A DNA stretch of 19,654 bases from an uncultured Lachnospiraceae bacterium (GTDB lineage Bacteria; Bacillota; Clostridia; Lachnospirales; Lachnospiraceae), in contig CAMNQN010000034.1 in the NCBI GenBank assembly GCA_946549155.1, positions 1-19,654 of the forward strand. Reading direction: 5' to 3'. Shown here piece after piece: positions 7,864 to 15,418 of the stretch. The position numbers and the translations under genes were made by a program. Under the pieces are notes generated by a model. That model was not told the origin of the DNA. It searched no databases and saw nothing but the letters and a program-made list of their open reading frames with translations. Position 1 is the stretch's first letter; each line of letters opens with the position of its first letter.

Positions 7864-8541
7864 CTACTGCATTAAATTTCCAAAAACCGATATGAGATTC
7901 GCCCCCATATGAAACAGGATCGGAGGTACCAGGCTGCCGCTTTTCTCCCAAAGGAGATGCAGGATCACTGCCATGGGCAGCGCATAGAGAAACTGGATCA
8001 TATTTCCATGGGCCAGGGCGAAAATCAGGGTGGCCGCCGCCACAGCGGGCTTCACGTCAAGAAATTCCCGCAGCCGCTGATACATAATGCCCCGGTACAG
8101 CAGTTCCTCCAGCACCGGGACGATTCCGCCCAGGCCCACCACCTGCAGGAGAAATCCCGCCGAAAACAATTCCTCCTGCACCTGGTTGGAGAAATACTGC
8201 TCCACACCGGCGGCATCCATCAGAAGGCTGAAAAAGCAGGAGGCCAAAATGCCTCCCAGAAGGGCGGCAGCGTAAAGCCACAGGGCTGCTTTTTCTTTTT
8301 TCTGTATGGGGAACCGCGCCCGGTCCCGTTTCCAGATCTTCCAGAAAACCGGAATGCAGACCGCCGCCGTCGCCACTGTGATAAGGGTGGCGTCTGTTCC
8401 GTCTAAAACAGCCTCTCCCGCTCCGGTTCCTCCCCACCAGCTTCTTATGCCTCCGATCAGGAAGGCCACCGCGATGCTGATGGCCGTATGAAGCAGCAGC
8501 GGGAACAGGACCCGCCCGATTTTATTTCCATATTCCGCCAT
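7864..8541 (-). CDS. CPBP-family intramembrane protease (CAAX-protease/bacteriocin-processing type)
   Basis: 225-residue multi-pass membrane protein with hydrophobic segments around residues 10-30, 50-68, 88-108, 128-144, 165-178 and 185-197. The three conserved motifs of the CPBP (ABI) family are present: E145-E146-L-L-Y-R150, F174-A-L-A-H178 and H211-M-G-A-N215. These form the metal site in the Rce1 structure. Known roles in bacteria include immunity to self-made bacteriocins, processing of membrane proteins and regulation; none can be chosen here. It follows the MoxR gene by 47 bases with no terminator between, so it is probably the last gene of that operon. GGAG lies rather far (about 15 bases) from the ATG, so translation may be weak. 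Confidence 0.88.
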   Translation of the reverse strand: MAEYGNKIGRVLFPLLLHTAISIAVAFLIGGIRSWWGGTGAGEAVLDGTDATLITVATAAVCIPVFWKIWKRDRARFPIQKKEKAALWLYAAALLGGILASCFFSLLMDAAGVEQYFSNQVQEELFSAGFLLQVVGLGGIVPVLEELLYRGIMYQRLREFLDVKPAVAAATLIFALAHGNMIQFLYALPMAVILHLLWEKSGSLVPPILFHMGANLISVFGNLMQ

Positions 8542-8588
8542 AATTTATCCGTCGTTTCTCCTTATTCTATGAAAATTGTTACCCTTTT

Positions 8589-10127
8589 TCAGGGCTCCCC
8601 CACCATCCTGCCCCGCACTTCTTCCAACTGCCGCCGGATCGCCGCCTGCCGGTCCTCAAACAGAAGGCTCTTGTTGTAGCGGTAATATCTGGGACACTCG
8701 TTTTCCTGCAAAAACCACAGGGCATTCTCGTTCACGGAAAGCTCCGTGATAAACACCACCATCTCCTGGCTTTCCCCGAAAGCCGCTTCCATGAAATCAA
8801 AGGCGTACTCCAGCTGCTCCAGGGCCGCCTGGGTGCTTGCTTCCAGCGCCTGCCTCTCCCCGGCGAAGCGTTCCTGCACCAGGGAAAATGCCGCCTCCCG
8901 GGAGCAGTCCCGGTTTTCGGCCAGCAGCTTTTTGTACTCTTCTGCCAGAAGAAATACGCTCCGGTATCTGCGGCGCAGCTCCTTCTCATTCTGACCGGCC
9001 TGCGCCCTTCGCTCCACATCCCGCTTTTCCTTTTCCAGCAGCCGTTCCAATATCTGATCCGGCGTCTGCTCTGCGTAAGCAGGCTGCTCCAGCCGCCCCC
9101 TGAATCGTTTCAACAGATCAAACAGCAACGCTGTCTGAGCATCCTGCTGCCTGACCTTCCGGAAATTTTCCGCCATTCTGGCGAGCAGCAGGCCCAGCAC
9201 CTCCAGATGTTCATCAAAGGGGGCAAATTTCAGCTTGTTCAAAGTGCCCGGACGAATCTTTCCCTGTAAAATCTCATCGATCTGATAATCCGTCTTGTAC
9301 TTATTATATAATTCCAGATAGTTGGCAAAGTCTTTGGCCACTTTGGGGTGCTGCAGATATTGGATGATAACCTCCCTGTCCATGGAAAGCCCCAGCTTTT
9401 CATAAGCAAAAATCATTTCGGACAGATCCTGCCACCCTCTGGCGGTAACAAACCGCTTGCCGTCCACCGTAGTCTCCATGCGGTAAAAATGATCCTTATG
9501 AATATCCAGATAGGAAATCACGCTGCCATGGATACCGGCTAAGTAAGCATACTCCTTCCAGACGGAAAAATCCTCCTCCACGTTTATAACCTTTACCCGG
9601 TCCAGCGTCACCACATCAAACTCCCGCACCGATTTGTTGTATTCCGGCGGATTTCCCGCCGCCACAATGATCCATCCCGGCGGCACCTGCTGGTTTCCGA
9701 AGCTCTTGCACTGTAAAAACTGCAGCATGGTGGGAGCCAGCGTCTCGGATACACAGTTAATCTCATCGATAAACAGGATGCCCTCCCGTTTACCGGAGGC
9801 CTCCATTTTGTCATAAACCGAAGCAATAATTTCGCTCATGGTATATTCTGTGACGGAGCGCTTCACGCCGTCATACTCTTTTTCCCGGATAAAGGGCAGG
9901 CCGATGGCGCTCTGCCGCGTGTGATGGGTGATGGTGTAGGCCACCAGCGCCAGGTCACACTCTTCTGCAATCTGCTCCATAATCTGGGTTTTCCCGATAC
10001 CTGGCGGTCCCATCAGCAGCACCGGCCGCTGCCGCACTGCCGGGATCAGATATTCCCCAAACTCATCCTTCTGTAAATAGGCCAAAATCGAATGTTTGAT
10101 TTCCTGCTTCGCACGCTTGATATTCAT
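8589..10127 (-). CDS. MoxR-type AAA+ ATPase
   Basis: 512-residue cytoplasmic ATPase. It shows Walker A G40-PPGIGKT, Walker B LFIDE (118-122), sensor 1 AAGNP (Asn159) and the FDVVTLDRV stretch (170-178) typical of MoxR/dynein-like AAA+ proteins. MoxR proteins usually have about 320 residues; this one has a further ~190, rich in charged and helix-forming residues (around 335-440) and probably coiled coil. MoxR ATPases usually work as chaperone-like partners of VWA proteins, and here the VWA gene lies directly upstream with an ATGA overlap (10124-10127), so a complex is likely. The GGAGGAG inside the end of the VWA gene serves this start. The substrate of the pair is unknown. Confidence 0.92.
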   Translation of the reverse strand: MNIKRAKQEIKHSILAYLQKDEFGEYLIPAVRQRPVLLMGPPGIGKTQIMEQIAEECDLALVAYTITHHTRQSAIGLPFIREKEYDGVKRSVTEYTMSEIIASVYDKMEASGKREGILFIDEINCVSETLAPTMLQFLQCKSFGNQQVPPGWIIVAAGNPPEYNKSVREFDVVTLDRVKVINVEEDFSVWKEYAYLAGIHGSVISYLDIHKDHFYRMETTVDGKRFVTARGWQDLSEMIFAYEKLGLSMDREVIIQYLQHPKVAKDFANYLELYNKYKTDYQIDEILQGKIRPGTLNKLKFAPFDEHLEVLGLLLARMAENFRKVRQQDAQTALLFDLLKRFRGRLEQPAYAEQTPDQILERLLEKEKRDVERRAQAGQNEKELRRRYRSVFLLAEEYKKLLAENRDCSREAAFSLVQERFAGERQALEASTQAALEQLEYAFDFMEAAFGESQEMVVFITELSVNENALWFLQENECPRYYRYNKSLLFEDRQAAIRRQLEEVRGRMVGEP

Positions 10128-11488
10128 CTCTGCTCCTCCTCCCAGATGAACTGCGACCCAGCCAGCTCTGACTGCTCCTCCAGTTCTTCCTTCTCTATCA
10201 CCAGCTTGATCGCCCAGGGCGGCACCTGGGCGTCGGAAAAATCCTCCTCCATAAACACGAACGCCGTCTCATAGTCCGGACGTTTTTTCGGGTAAATCCC
10301 GTAACCGTCCGTGAAATAAATGATTCCCTTCAGATTTTGAAAGGCCCCCTCCTCCACCAGCCGGTTGACATACGCAAAGGCGGGCCGGAAATCGGTTCCC
10401 CCATTTCCCGTCAGCGTAAAATGTTCCATATATTCCTTCAATTCATCCTGGCTGGTGATTATCTGATCTGCCCGCACCTGCTCATCACACTGCAGAATGC
10501 GGATATTCACCTTTCTAAAAAAGCTTTCGCTCTCCGTAAGCACCGCATAGGTCTGCTCCAGAAATGTCTTCACCAGCTGACCGCTGCAGGAAAGAGACAC
10601 GTCCACCACAATGACAAACTCCTGGATTTTGTGAACCTCCCTGTATTCCTGAGGCTCAATCAGCGGCATGTTGCCGTACAGCGACAGCCCATAGCTGTAA
10701 AATACATAGTCGAAGGTATCCGGATCCACCTGCATTTCCTCCCGCATCACCGCGAACTTCCGCAGAAAAGCGCGGTAATCGTACCGTTCCCGGTTCTCCA
10801 CCTTTATCTCGTCCAGTAAATCGCCATAGCCCCGGGAAGCCTCCTTGGAGAAGGACTCCATCTCTGTCTGGGTTTTTTCCCTGATATCCTGCCACTTATT
10901 CTGCTGCAGCTCCATCTGGGGCAGGGGCGGTTTCCCCGGCGGCTCCTCCCTGGGCCAGAGGCTGTGATCGTCGATGCAGAAAGCCTCCTCCATCTGCCGC
11001 AGCTCATAGGGGGAGAGATGCCTTCGCTGCAGCGTCCGGTAAATTCCCTCCGCCGTCAGCACCTTCCGTTCCCGATGCAGGCTGTCGTACCAATCCCGTC
11101 TGAACCGGCTGACCCCCATCCGCACACTGCGGCAGTTCATAGAATCGATCAGCGCCTCCACCGCTATATCGCAGGAAATCCGCCAAAGCCTCTCCTGGCG
11201 CTTCCCATTTTTCCACAGATGCCAAAACAGGCAGTGATACACGCAGTGCAGATAAACACGATTCACCAAAATCCGGTTCTTCTCATACCGATCTGCCAGA
11301 ATCTTGGGGTGTGCAAACAGGAAAGAGCCGTCGGTGCCAATGCCCCACAGCTCAGTTGTAATTTGAAACTGCAGTCCGCTCAGGGCCAGATCCAGATATC
11401 TCATATTCATATACAGCTCCGTTCTGGCATTCTGAAAGATCTGTATGGATATCGCCTCGAACTGTTCCGCAATCTGATTCTTATTCAT
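10124..11488 (-). CDS. DUF2201-like metallopeptidase/VWA-domain protein
   Basis: 454-residue protein with two parts. Residues 1-130 resemble the putative metallopeptidase domain of DUF2201 proteins: H81-C-V-Y-H85 and H90 lie in a helix (usually HExxH-like in zinc enzymes), followed by ISCDIAVEALIDSM. The Glu of HExxH is replaced here (HCVYH), so catalysis is doubtful. Residues 290-430 form a VWA-like domain with an intact MIDAS: D296-V-S-L-S300, T365-D366 and T393-D394-G. A charged linker joins them. The ATG at 11488-11486 is the start, with GGAGGG upstream; an upstream TTG is less likely. It overlaps the GNAT stop by 4 bases and the MoxR start by 4 bases, so the three are translationally coupled. 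VWA and MoxR partners commonly act together in metal-dependent remodelling. Confidence 0.85.
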   Translation of the reverse strand: MNKNQIAEQFEAISIQIFQNARTELYMNMRYLDLALSGLQFQITTELWGIGTDGSFLFAHPKILADRYEKNRILVNRVYLHCVYHCLFWHLWKNGKRQERLWRISCDIAVEALIDSMNCRSVRMGVSRFRRDWYDSLHRERKVLTAEGIYRTLQRRHLSPYELRQMEEAFCIDDHSLWPREEPPGKPPLPQMELQQNKWQDIREKTQTEMESFSKEASRGYGDLLDEIKVENRERYDYRAFLRKFAVMREEMQVDPDTFDYVFYSYGLSLYGNMPLIEPQEYREVHKIQEFVIVVDVSLSCSGQLVKTFLEQTYAVLTESESFFRKVNIRILQCDEQVRADQIITSQDELKEYMEHFTLTGNGGTDFRPAFAYVNRLVEEGAFQNLKGIIYFTDGYGIYPKKRPDYETAFVFMEEDFSDAQVPPWAIKLVIEKEELEEQSELAGSQFIWEEEQR

Positions 11489-12288
11489 AGTATTCCCTCC
11501 GGCCAATCTGTTCCCGGCCAGCTGCCGCAGGCAGCCACGCAGCAGTCGTACTCATGGCTGAAATGATACCCCAGCTTCTCTGCCAATCCCACAGACCATC
11601 GATTGTGGGCATCCCAGCTTGGATACCAGCCACGGTCCTGGCATTCCAGAATCAGCCGGGCACAGCAGGCGGTGGCCAGCCCCCTTCTGCGTTGCTCCGG
11701 CACTGTGTCCACCTCAATCTCTATACCATCCCTGAAGCTGCTGTAAGAAGAAGCTCCAGCCACGATTTTTCCATCCTTCAGAGCCACCACCCCCAAGCCC
11801 AGCGCCTGGTACTGCGCAAATTCCGGATACTGGGAAACCAGATCCCGGCTCCATTCCTGCTCCCGGCACCGGTAAAACAAGTCTTCACCGATCAGCTCCA
11901 GGCAGCAGCCCCAAGGCAGCTTCCGGATAAATGCCTGCAGCCGCTCCCGGTCAAACACTCTGGGTTCCTTTTTCATCGCATATCGGGTGATCCATCTGGC
12001 CCGGCTGCCATAGCAGTCCCGCAGCAATCCGGCCCACTCCTCATTCTGGGGCACCTTCAGCACAAGCTCCTTCCCGTAATCCTTTGGCTGATATAACGCT
12101 AACTCCCGGTTCGGCTCTCCCGCAAAGAACATAAAATCTCCCAAATGCGCCATAGCTGACCGCGGATTTTCCAAATCGTCCGCATAAATGCTCCCCATCA
12201 CCTGCTGCAAGTAGGACCAAATCAAGGTCTCCTGCCAATCCCCAAAAAGGGGAACCGCCTTTTTCGTATCCTCCAGTCTCTCTACCAT
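11485..12288 (-). CDS. GNAT-family N-acetyltransferase
   Basis: 267-residue cytoplasmic protein. The C-terminal GNAT fold is clear: GVVALKDGKIVAGASSYS, then EVDTVPEQRRRGLATACCARLILEC with the acetyl-CoA loop RRRGLA, and the end segment NRWSVGLAEKLGYHF. The N-terminal 120 residues and the overall length fit the two-part GNAT_acetyltran type (PF12746), the group that includes ZmaR. The acceptor is unknown. The frame opens 16 codons earlier at 12336, but that stretch is AT-rich and non-coding in character; I prefer the ATG at 12288-12286 (MVERLEDTK), although its ribosome binding site is weak (GAAGTGGG). Its stop overlaps the VWA gene start by 4 bases, tying it to the VWA-MoxR pair. It is 67 bases downstream of the AEC gene, and a separate promoter there is possible but not clear. 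Confidence 0.85.
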   Translation of the reverse strand: MVERLEDTKKAVPLFGDWQETLIWSYLQQVMGSIYADDLENPRSAMAHLGDFMFFAGEPNRELALYQPKDYGKELVLKVPQNEEWAGLLRDCYGSRARWITRYAMKKEPRVFDRERLQAFIRKLPWGCCLELIGEDLFYRCREQEWSRDLVSQYPEFAQYQALGLGVVALKDGKIVAGASSYSSFRDGIEIEVDTVPEQRRRGLATACCARLILECQDRGWYPSWDAHNRWSVGLAEKLGYHFSHEYDCCVAACGSWPGTDWPEGIL

Positions 12289-12355
12289 AAACCCACTTCT
12301 TTCTATAAATATAATATCGAATCCATATAGCAGCATCCGCTTCCCGGCATGACCT

Positions 12356-13267
12356 CTACAGCATAACTGCCAGCAGGATCACGATACACACGATACTGAT
12401 TAAAATAGACACGGAATTTGTGGCGCTGGCCAGCCCCACATCCTCCCCCAGATCCGCTGTGTAAGCCGGAACCGCAGATCCGATGGGACTGAATACCAAA
12501 ATCACAAGGGCCTGACGCATCTCCAAGGGCAGCGGCAGCAAAAAGTAACAGCCAAGCGCCAGCAAAACCGCCACACTATAGCGGGTGATCAGGATACGCA
12601 GGATTTCCCCCAGCTGTTCCCGGCTGCCGGACAACCGAAATCCTACGCCGATCATCAGCATAGCCAAAAATGCATTGGCTCCCCCGGCAATGTCCGCAAA
12701 GGAAACCACCGCCGCCGGCAAAGAAATATGCACCACCGACAAGACAGTCATAACAACATAACAGTCAAAGGGGATGGATTTTAACAGCGGCGCCGCCATT
12801 TTCTTTAAGGAAATCTTTCCGGAATTTCCTTTCACAACTGTGGCGATACTGTAGGCGCCGCCAACGCATACAAAGGCGTTTCCAAAATCAAACAACGTGG
12901 TGGTGATCACCCCCACCGGCCCCAGAAAATTCTGTACAAAGGGCAGCGTAAAATTTCCGATATTGTAGCCGGAGGTATTCAGCAGTGCAAACGCCTGCTT
13001 CTCCCTGCCCTTCCCACGGTTTTGCAGATACCCTAAAATCATATAAAGGATACCCGCACCAAGGCTGATCAGACTGATATACAGCAGGGAAGGTGATATC
13101 TCCCTGCCGGACACACTGGATACAATGGCCGCCGGCAGTGTAATCTTCAGCACTATCTTTGACAGTACCTGAAAATCCCCCTCTTTAAAAAATTCTTTCC
13201 TGCGAAGCACATATCCCAAAACAATAATCGCCACAAAGCATCCGGCCCGGGTCAGTATTTCCAACAT
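12356..13267 (-). CDS. AEC-family (auxin efflux carrier-type) permease
   Basis: 303-residue membrane protein with about ten hydrophobic segments. The AEC family is indicated by the opening VLGYVLRRKEFF and LSKIVLKITLPAAIVSS, the middle pattern GYNIGNFTLPFVQNFLG with FDFGNAFVCVGG, and the last helices SATNSVSILISIVCIVILL. Bacterial AEC proteins transport small organic anions such as malate or malonate; the substrate here is not visible. The start has GAGGAAGAGG upstream of the ATG. It lies 46 bases after the NUDIX gene and 67 before the GNAT gene, all in the same direction, so it may be part of a longer unit, but its functional link to the neighbours is unclear. Confidence 0.9.
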   Translation of the reverse strand: MLEILTRAGCFVAIIVLGYVLRRKEFFKEGDFQVLSKIVLKITLPAAIVSSVSGREISPSLLYISLISLGAGILYMILGYLQNRGKGREKQAFALLNTSGYNIGNFTLPFVQNFLGPVGVITTTLFDFGNAFVCVGGAYSIATVVKGNSGKISLKKMAAPLLKSIPFDCYVVMTVLSVVHISLPAAVVSFADIAGGANAFLAMLMIGVGFRLSGSREQLGEILRILITRYSVAVLLALGCYFLLPLPLEMRQALVILVFSPIGSAVPAYTADLGEDVGLASATNSVSILISIVCIVILLAVML

Positions 13268-13313
13268 TTCCTCTTCCTCATTTCTTGTTTTCTGATTTTA
13301 AAGCTTATGATAC

Positions 13314-13934
13314 CTAATCAAACAGCGGCTGCCAGTTCTCGTCCTCATATGCCTGAAAACACATGGCAATCTGCTCTTCATTATTTTTTTCCGTGGACAA
13401 CGCCGGCAGCTCATCCAAACCGAAATACCGGCTCTCAGTGGTTTCACTGTTCTCTGCAAAAGCCCCTCCTCTGTTCCTGCAAAGCACAAAGATCTTACAC
13501 ACCTTATGGGCGTATACCGGCAGGTTATGCTTCTCCCGGTCCTGTACGGCGATGATCCGCTCCGCTGTCACATCCAGCCCTGCTTCCTCCTTCACTTCCT
13601 TGATGGTATTCTCCCTCACAGATAAATCCACATCCACCCAGCCTCCGGGCAGGGACCACTTTCCGCTGTTCTCCCGCACCAGAAGGATCTTTCCATCCTG
13701 AAAAATGGCGGCTCTGGTATCCAGCTTCGGCGTCTGGTAGCCCGTTTCCCCGCAAAAGAGCTCCCGTACCTTGTCCATAGGAATCTCCGTCTTACAGCCA
13801 ATCATCTCTGCCGCAATCTCCCGCAGCCGCTCATACCGCTCCAAATCGAACCGGTCTTTTCCATAAAATAACCCGGCCTGGGCAATGCTCTGAATCTCCA
13901 CCGCCCACTGCAGCCATTTTTCATTCTTATCCAT
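13314..13934 (-). CDS. NUDIX hydrolase with N-terminal Nudix_N domain
   Basis: 206-residue cytoplasmic enzyme. Residues 1-60 match the helical Nudix_N region (KWLQWAVEIQSIAQAGLFYG ... RYERLREIAAEM). The Nudix box spans about 98-120: G-W-V-D-V-D-L-S-V-R-E-N-T-I-K-E-V-K-E-E-A-G-L. The metal-binding core KEVKEEAGL is intact; the first Glu of the consensus is Leu and the Arg before E is Lys, changes often tolerated. This subgroup hydrolyses nucleoside diphosphate compounds such as ADP-ribose; the substrate is inferred only. The start ATG has GGGAGG eight bases upstream. It heads the minus-strand run and is divergent from the M18 gene; a weak -10 TATAGT is present about 40 bases upstream. Confidence 0.9.
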   Translation of the reverse strand: MDKNEKWLQWAVEIQSIAQAGLFYGKDRFDLERYERLREIAAEMIGCKTEIPMDKVRELFCGETGYQTPKLDTRAAIFQDGKILLVRENSGKWSLPGGWVDVDLSVRENTIKEVKEEAGLDVTAERIIAVQDREKHNLPVYAHKVCKIFVLCRNRGGAFAENSETTESRYFGLDELPALSTEKNNEEQIAMCFQAYEDENWQPLFD

Positions 13935-14000
13935 CCGTTTTTCCTCCCGCGTTTCTGTATTTCCTCTCCACTATACTCCTTTCTCCCGGGAAATTCCACT

Positions 14001-14030
14001 CTTTCCGAACTCCTCCTCTTCTGCTATAAT
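14001..14030 (+). promoter_or_regulatory. Extended -10 promoter of the M18 aminopeptidase gene
   Basis: TGCTATAAT at 14022-14030 is a perfect -10 with the TGn extension. The -35 region (near 14001-14006) is a poor match, which is common for extended -10 promoters. Start of transcription would be near 14037, giving a leader of about 65 bases that contains a 14-bp AT palindrome (14070-14083) and the AAAGGA ribosome binding site. Confidence 0.6.
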
Positions 14031-14101
14031 ACCAACAGAATAAGGCACCGTGTGCTGCATTCTCATTCTATTTAAATTTAAATCAGAAAGGATCTTCCAT
14101 T

Positions 14102-15412
14102 ATGTTTGAAACTGCCACTCAAAATCTGATCGATTTCATCGCCAAAAGCCCCAGCTGCTACCATGTCATCCAGAACTTCCGCACCCTGCTGACAGAAGCA
14201 GGCTTTACGGAGCTGGCGGAAACGAAACCCTGGGGCTTAACAGAAGGCGGGCAATATTTCACTGTCCGGGGGGACTCCTCCCTGATTGCCTTCAAAATTC
14301 CCGGAAAGGATTTTGTGAATTTCCAGATCGTGGCCTCCCACAGCGACTCCCCCTCCTTTAAAATCAAGGAAAACGAGGAGCTCCTGACAGACGGCCATTA
14401 TGTGGAGCTGAACACGGAAAAATACGGCGGCATGATCTGCGCCCCCTGGTTTGACCGCCCCTTGTCCATTGCCGGAAAGGCGGTGGTGCGAACCGGCTCC
14501 TCCTTCGAGACCCGGCTTGTGAACATTGACCGGGATCTGGTGATGATCCCCAACGCGGCCATCCACATGAACCGCCAGGTCAACGAAGGCTACGCTTACC
14601 ATGCCCAGAAGGATATGATTCCCCTCTTCGGGGACGAGACCGCAAAGGGCGCCTTCCGGAGCCTGATCGCGGACTCCATCGGCGCGCAGACCGCGGACGT
14701 TCTGGCCACTGACCTGTTTTTGTACAACCGTATGCCCGGAACCATCTGGGGCGCCAACCGGGAATTTTTCTCCAGCCCCAGGCTGGATGATCTCCAGTGC
14801 GCCTATGCTTCCATGAGAGCCTTCCTGGAGGGCCAAAACCCGGAAAGCGTTTCTGTCTGCTGCGTCTTTGACAATGAGGAGGTGGGCAGCACCACAAAGC
14901 AGGGCGCCGCTTCCACCTTCCTGTCCGATACGCTGGAGCGCATCAACAGCTGCTTAAACCGCCGTCCGGAGCAATATAAAATGGCCGTCGCCTCCAGCTT
15001 TATGATCTCCGCGGACAACGCCCACGCCGTGCATCCGCACCACATGGACAAGGCGGATCCCACCAACCGGCCCCATATGAATCACGGCCCGGTTATCAAA
15101 TTTAACGCCAACCAGAAATACACCACGGATTCCGTGTCTGCGGCGCTCTTTAAGGGACTCTGCGAAAAGGCCCGGGTGCCCTTCCAGACCTTTGCCAACC
15201 ATTCCGACCAGCCCGGAGGCTCCACGCTGGGAAATATCTCCAACTCCCACGTTTCCCTAAACACCGTGGACATCGGCCTGGCTCAGCTGGCGATGCACTC
15301 TCCCTACGAGACTGCCGGCACAAAGGATACCTGGTATCTGACCGCCGCCCTGAAGGAATTCTACAATACCCATATCGCATCTGTGGGCCCGGGACGCTAT
15401 GAGCTTCGCTGA
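14102..15412 (+). CDS. M18-family metalloaminopeptidase
   Basis: 436-residue cytoplasmic enzyme that removes N-terminal residues from peptides, typically acidic ones in the aspartyl aminopeptidase branch. The M18 two-metal site is visible: H80-S-D82 in VASHSDSPSFKIK, D229 in SPRLDDLQ, E259-E260 in FDNEEVGS, D305 in SADNAHAVHP, and H399 in LAMHSPYE. Other family signatures are NRPHMNHGPVIK and NHSDQPGGSTLG. The length matches the family's 420-460. The start has AAAGGA about ten bases upstream. It appears monocistronic, with its own extended -10 promoter. Its stop is only six bases from the end of the opposing LRR gene. It could finish digestion of imported peptides, but nothing in its position links it to the Opp operon. 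Confidence 0.95.
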   Translation: MFETATQNLIDFIAKSPSCYHVIQNFRTLLTEAGFTELAETKPWGLTEGGQYFTVRGDSSLIAFKIPGKDFVNFQIVASHSDSPSFKIKENEELLTDGHYVELNTEKYGGMICAPWFDRPLSIAGKAVVRTGSSFETRLVNIDRDLVMIPNAAIHMNRQVNEGYAYHAQKDMIPLFGDETAKGAFRSLIADSIGAQTADVLATDLFLYNRMPGTIWGANREFFSSPRLDDLQCAYASMRAFLEGQNPESVSVCCVFDNEEVGSTTKQGAASTFLSDTLERINSCLNRRPEQYKMAVASSFMISADNAHAVHPHHMDKADPTNRPHMNHGPVIKFNANQKYTTDSVSAALFKGLCEKARVPFQTFANHSDQPGGSTLGNISNSHVSLNTVDIGLAQLAMHSPYETAGTKDTWYLTAALKEFYNTHIASVGPGRYELR

Positions 15413-15418
15413 CCGGTC

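Noticed and set aside
12289..12355. Possible promoter between the AEC and GNAT genes
   Set aside because: AT-rich with TATTAT-like stretches, but no acceptable -35 at 16-18 bases; too weak to annotate.
14070..14083. 14-bp AT palindrome ATTTAAATTTAAAT in the M18 leader
   Set aside because: Self-complementary only because of AT composition; no matching second site, so not claimed as an operator.
14237..14836. 199-residue minus-strand frame opposite the M18 gene
   Set aside because: Shadow frame of a well-conserved gene with no domain of its own.
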